Origin: a virus
DNA: 22,846 nt
IMG/VR virus record: IMGVR_UViG_3300020034_000070
Span: 1-22,846 of that record
Strand: one strand, 5' to 3'
Shown here: in pieces, positions 21,287 to 22,846 of the stretch
Layout: every line of letters begins with the position of its first letter
How positions within the stretch are numbered: position 1 is the stretch's first letter
The notes under the pieces: model-generated
Told to the model about the DNA's origin: nothing
The model's input: only the letters and a program-made list of their open reading frames with translations
Database searches by the model: none
Position numbers and translations under genes: made by a program

Positions 21287-21771
21287 AACTGCTCCAAATC
21301 CTTCCGTCGATACCGCCGTCCCCGCTGTTTCACCTCGCCGGCTTTGACCGCCTGCCGCAGCTGCCCGTACGACACGCCCGCGATCGCGAGCGCCTCGGCC
21401 TTGTCCACGTAGGCCGGATCTGGCGCACCTGTCACACCGTCTGTCGCACCTGTCGCACCGTGCCGGAGCATCGCGCGGAGCTCGTGGAGCACCTCTCGGA
21501 GCAGCACACCGCCCGGCGTCGGTTCGTGCCGCTGATGCGCGATCGCGTGCGAGCCGTTCCCATTCGAGGTCTGACCGGCCGCCAAAACGCCCGTCCTGAC
21601 GGTCTGGCGTCTCGCCTCGGCCTCGATCGCCACGCCGACGGGGTCATACCGCGTCGGGAATCCCGGCCGCGCCTCGCAGTCAATCTTGCGGGACCGCACC
21701 AACCGCTGCAGCGTGCGTTTGTCGCAGCCGATCTGCGCGACCGCCTCCTGCCAGGTCAGCCCGCCGGTCAT
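21283..21771 (-). CDS. Two-domain helix-turn-helix DNA-binding protein
   Basis: 162 residues from ATG 21769-21771 (ATGA overlap). An N-terminal HTH (LTWQEAVAQIGCDKRTLQRLVRSRKI, residues 5-30, in parts) is followed by a linker. A second HTH of excisionase style sits at about 121-162 (YVDKAEALAIAGVSYGQLRQ, then KAGEVKQRGRRYRRKDLEQL). The linker contains GATGATDGVTGAPD (about 106-119), coded by copies of a nonamer that also lies just upstream of the start. This may be the site the protein binds, which would make it autoregulatory. Confidence 0.75.
   Translation of the reverse strand: MTGGLTWQEAVAQIGCDKRTLQRLVRSRKIDCEARPGFPTRYDPVGVAIEAEARRQTVRTGVLAAGQTSNGNGSHAIAHQRHEPTPGGVLLREVLHELRAMLRHGATGATDGVTGAPDPAYVDKAEALAIAGVSYGQLRQAVKAGEVKQRGRRYRRKDLEQL
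21421..21459 (+). repeat. Nonamer cluster within the HTH gene
   Basis: The plus strand holds TGGCGCACC (21421-21429), TGTCACACC (21430-21438), TGTCGCACC (21442-21450) and TGTCGCACC (21451-21459). The consensus TGTCRCACC is in opposite orientation to the cluster at 21772-21814. It codes the GAT-GAT-D-GVT-GAP linker. Confidence 0.75.
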
Positions 21772-22010
21772 GGTGTGACACCGCGACCGGTGCGACAGCG
21801 CGATCGGTGCGACATGTCACACGTTCCACGTGGCACACTCACGCCGAGGCCGACACGCTCGCGCGCCTCGTTGATCACCAACTGCACGAGCGGTCCGGGC
21901 GCTGTGGTCCGCACTCGCAGCGCGGCCGTCATTCGCGCGAGCGACGCCGTCCATCCGGTGAAGGCGGGGCGCACCCCGCGATTTGCGTAGTGGATCCAAT
22001 ACACCGTCAT
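21768..22010 (-). CDS. Small phage protein of unknown function
   Basis: 80 residues from ATG 22008-22010, overlapping the membrane peptide gene as ATGA and the HTH gene as ATGA. It begins MTVYWIHYANRG and contains a helical middle (PGPLVQLVINEARERVGLG). The last 15 residues (Arg/Ser/Cys/Thr) are dictated by the nonamer repeats beneath. A longer upstream frame is a shadow of the membrane gene. No family recognised. Confidence 0.6.
   Translation of the reverse strand: MTVYWIHYANRGVRPAFTGWTASLARMTAALRVRTTAPGPLVQLVINEARERVGLGVSVPRGTCDMSHRSRCRTGRGVTP
21772..21823 (-). promoter_or_regulatory. Nonamer repeats upstream of the HTH gene
   Basis: GGTGTGACA (21772-21780), GGTGCGACA (21789-21797) and GGTGCGACA (21806-21814) are spaced exactly 17 bp apart; the last two extend to CGAYCGGTGCGACA. 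A facing TGTCACAC (21815-21822) forms a perfect 8-bp inverted repeat with 21773-21780. The array ends at the HTH start codon, as an operator or iteron array would. Confidence 0.6.
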
Positions 22011-22153
22011 GACCGCACCCTCGGCTGCCCGACAATCGCCCCCACCACATGCAACACCCCGGCGATCACCGCGATCCCCACCAACCCCAGGACCAAGAGG
22101 GGCACGTAGAGGACCAGCAAGGCGACTTCCCCGAGGCGGGCACGGAGGGTCAC
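22007..22153 (-). CDS. 48-residue single-span membrane protein
   Basis: GTG 22151-22153 overlaps the preceding stop as GTGA, and the TGA overlaps the next ATG as ATGA. The 48 residues read TLRARLGEVALLVLYVPLLV, then LGLVGIAVIAGVLHVVGAIV and GQPRVRS: one long hydrophobic helix (about 10-43), perhaps two short spans, with basic residues at both ends. The start and stop overlaps make it a convincing gene despite its size. It could be holin-like or a membrane anchor. Confidence 0.7.
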   Translation of the reverse strand: MTLRARLGEVALLVLYVPLLVLGLVGIAVIAGVLHVVGAIVGQPRVRS

Positions 22154-22846
22154 AAGCTCCTCGTGTCCAACCACCACGCGAGGAAGAACGTGCAGCGCCG
22201 CCGGTTGCCGCGCGGATCGAGGAGTTGCCCGACGACGATCGGATCTTGCCCGGCGGTGTTCTGCACGATCCCGAGCTGATCAAAGAGCTTCTCGCCGAGC
22301 GCCCGCTGGACGGCGCCCAGGACGACCGGCTTCACGAGCGTCACCGGAAAATCGATGGCGTCGTAGTCGGCCGAGTGATACCGCTGCTTCGTGGTGGGCT
22401 TCCCTTCCCAGTCCTTGCCCTCGTATTCCTCGACGGTGTGGGTCGTCGTCTCATCGACGTACCGCCCCTCGCCGGCCGGCAGGAGTTCTGGCGTCGCCGG
22501 GAAGTTGACCCAGTCCTTGACCTTCTCGGGCTGCCGACTGCGCTTCACGCGCACGGCGAACACGTCGACCGGCATGTTCGGCACGATCAAATACCCCGCC
22601 TGCACGGCGGCCTGAATCTTTTCGTAGTACGTCACGCGTTGCCGGGCCCGGCGCGCCGCGGCCACGAATGCCCCGCACTTCACGCCCGCCTCGGCGACGA
22701 TCGCGAGGTTGGTGTCCAGGTCCACGAGCTCCGCCTGCAGCGCCGCGATCTTGCGCGTGCACCAGGCGGCCAGCTCCGCTTGCGCCGGACCCATTTCCGC
22801 GGGCGTGAGCGCGACGAGCGTGACGTCGTCGTCGATCGGCGTCGCA
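22150..22846 (-). CDS. Conserved phage protein of unknown function (partial, N-terminus off window)
   Basis: An ATG at 22794 gives 214 residues, but the frame stays open and coding-like to the right edge (TPIDDDVTLVALTPAE precedes it), so the true start is beyond the window. It has an N-terminal helical coil (AQAELAAWCTRKIAALQAEL), then RQRVTYYEKIQAAVQAGYLIVPNMP and VFAVRV. The C-terminus reads TAGQDPIVVGQLLDPRGNRRRCTFFLAWWLDTRSL in parts. I recall this last pattern (DPI-VG, TFF-AWW-DTR) from a widespread uncharacterised phage family. Confidence 0.75.
   Translation of the reverse strand, partial: ATPIDDDVTLVALTPAEMGPAQAELAAWCTRKIAALQAELVDLDTNLAIVAEAGVKCGAFVAAARRARQRVTYYEKIQAAVQAGYLIVPNMPVDVFAVRVKRSRQPEKVKDWVNFPATPELLPAGEGRYVDETTTHTVEEYEGKDWEGKPTTKQRYHSADYDAIDFPVTLVKPVVLGAVQRALGEKLFDQLGIVQNTAGQDPIVVGQLLDPRGNRRRCTFFLAWWLDTRSL

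Overview
The window is a stretch of a tailed-phage (or prophage) genome with a P22-like, podovirus-type head and packaging module. Every gene I can support lies on the minus strand, so transcription runs from high to low coordinates. Most neighbours overlap by ATGA, GTGA or TAATG, or sit a few bases apart, as in one long polycistronic transcript. Base composition is strongly GC-rich by eye, which leaves long open frames on the opposite strand; these are antisense shadows. Nothing fixes the host beyond a GC-rich bacterium. No integrase, tRNA, rRNA, CRISPR array or insertion sequence was seen.

Reading in the direction of transcription, 22846-17456 is an accessory block of small genes. It holds a conserved phage protein running off the right edge, a 48-residue membrane peptide, a two-headed helix-turn-helix protein bracketed by clusters of a nonamer repeat, a nucleotide-deoxyribosyltransferase-like fragment, and a gene frameshifted by a 10-bp tandem duplication. 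It also holds an HNH homing endonuclease, a probable Acb2-family cyclic-nucleotide sponge (anti-CBASS), small membrane proteins and an XRE regulator downstream of a perfect 10-bp inverted repeat.

17310-11945 is the packaging module: putative small terminase, large terminase, a run of tiny genes (two carrying HTH segments, one broken by an in-frame TGA), then the P22-type portal. 11944-11623 is a 322-bp gap with two hairpins. 11622-9322 encodes scaffold and the P22 gp5-type coat protein.

9319-4752 is a surface-appendage cassette. It contains a small beta-rich structural protein, a protein like the gene-transfer-agent head-spike base, a small unknown, an intact GH16 glycoside hydrolase, a glycine-tailed structural protein, a 639-residue repeat protein and a 45-residue companion. 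4755-1481 encodes the neck and tail: a gp4-like tail accessory factor with an extra N-terminal beta domain and a 16-bp perfect inverted repeat, a gp10-like DNA stabilisation/tail hub protein and a tail fibre. The left edge has two probable internal (ejection-type) virion proteins, the last one running off the window.

Terminase, portal, scaffold, coat, gp4 and gp10 together describe a virion that packages DNA headfirst and closes the portal with P22-like tail factors. The GH16 enzyme and spike/fibre proteins suggest the particle carries polysaccharide-degrading or -binding appendages. The points most worth a second look are the Acb2-like gene, the inverted repeat in the gp4 gene, the nonamer clusters around the HTH gene, the GH16 enzyme in the head-spike cassette, and the two disrupted small genes.
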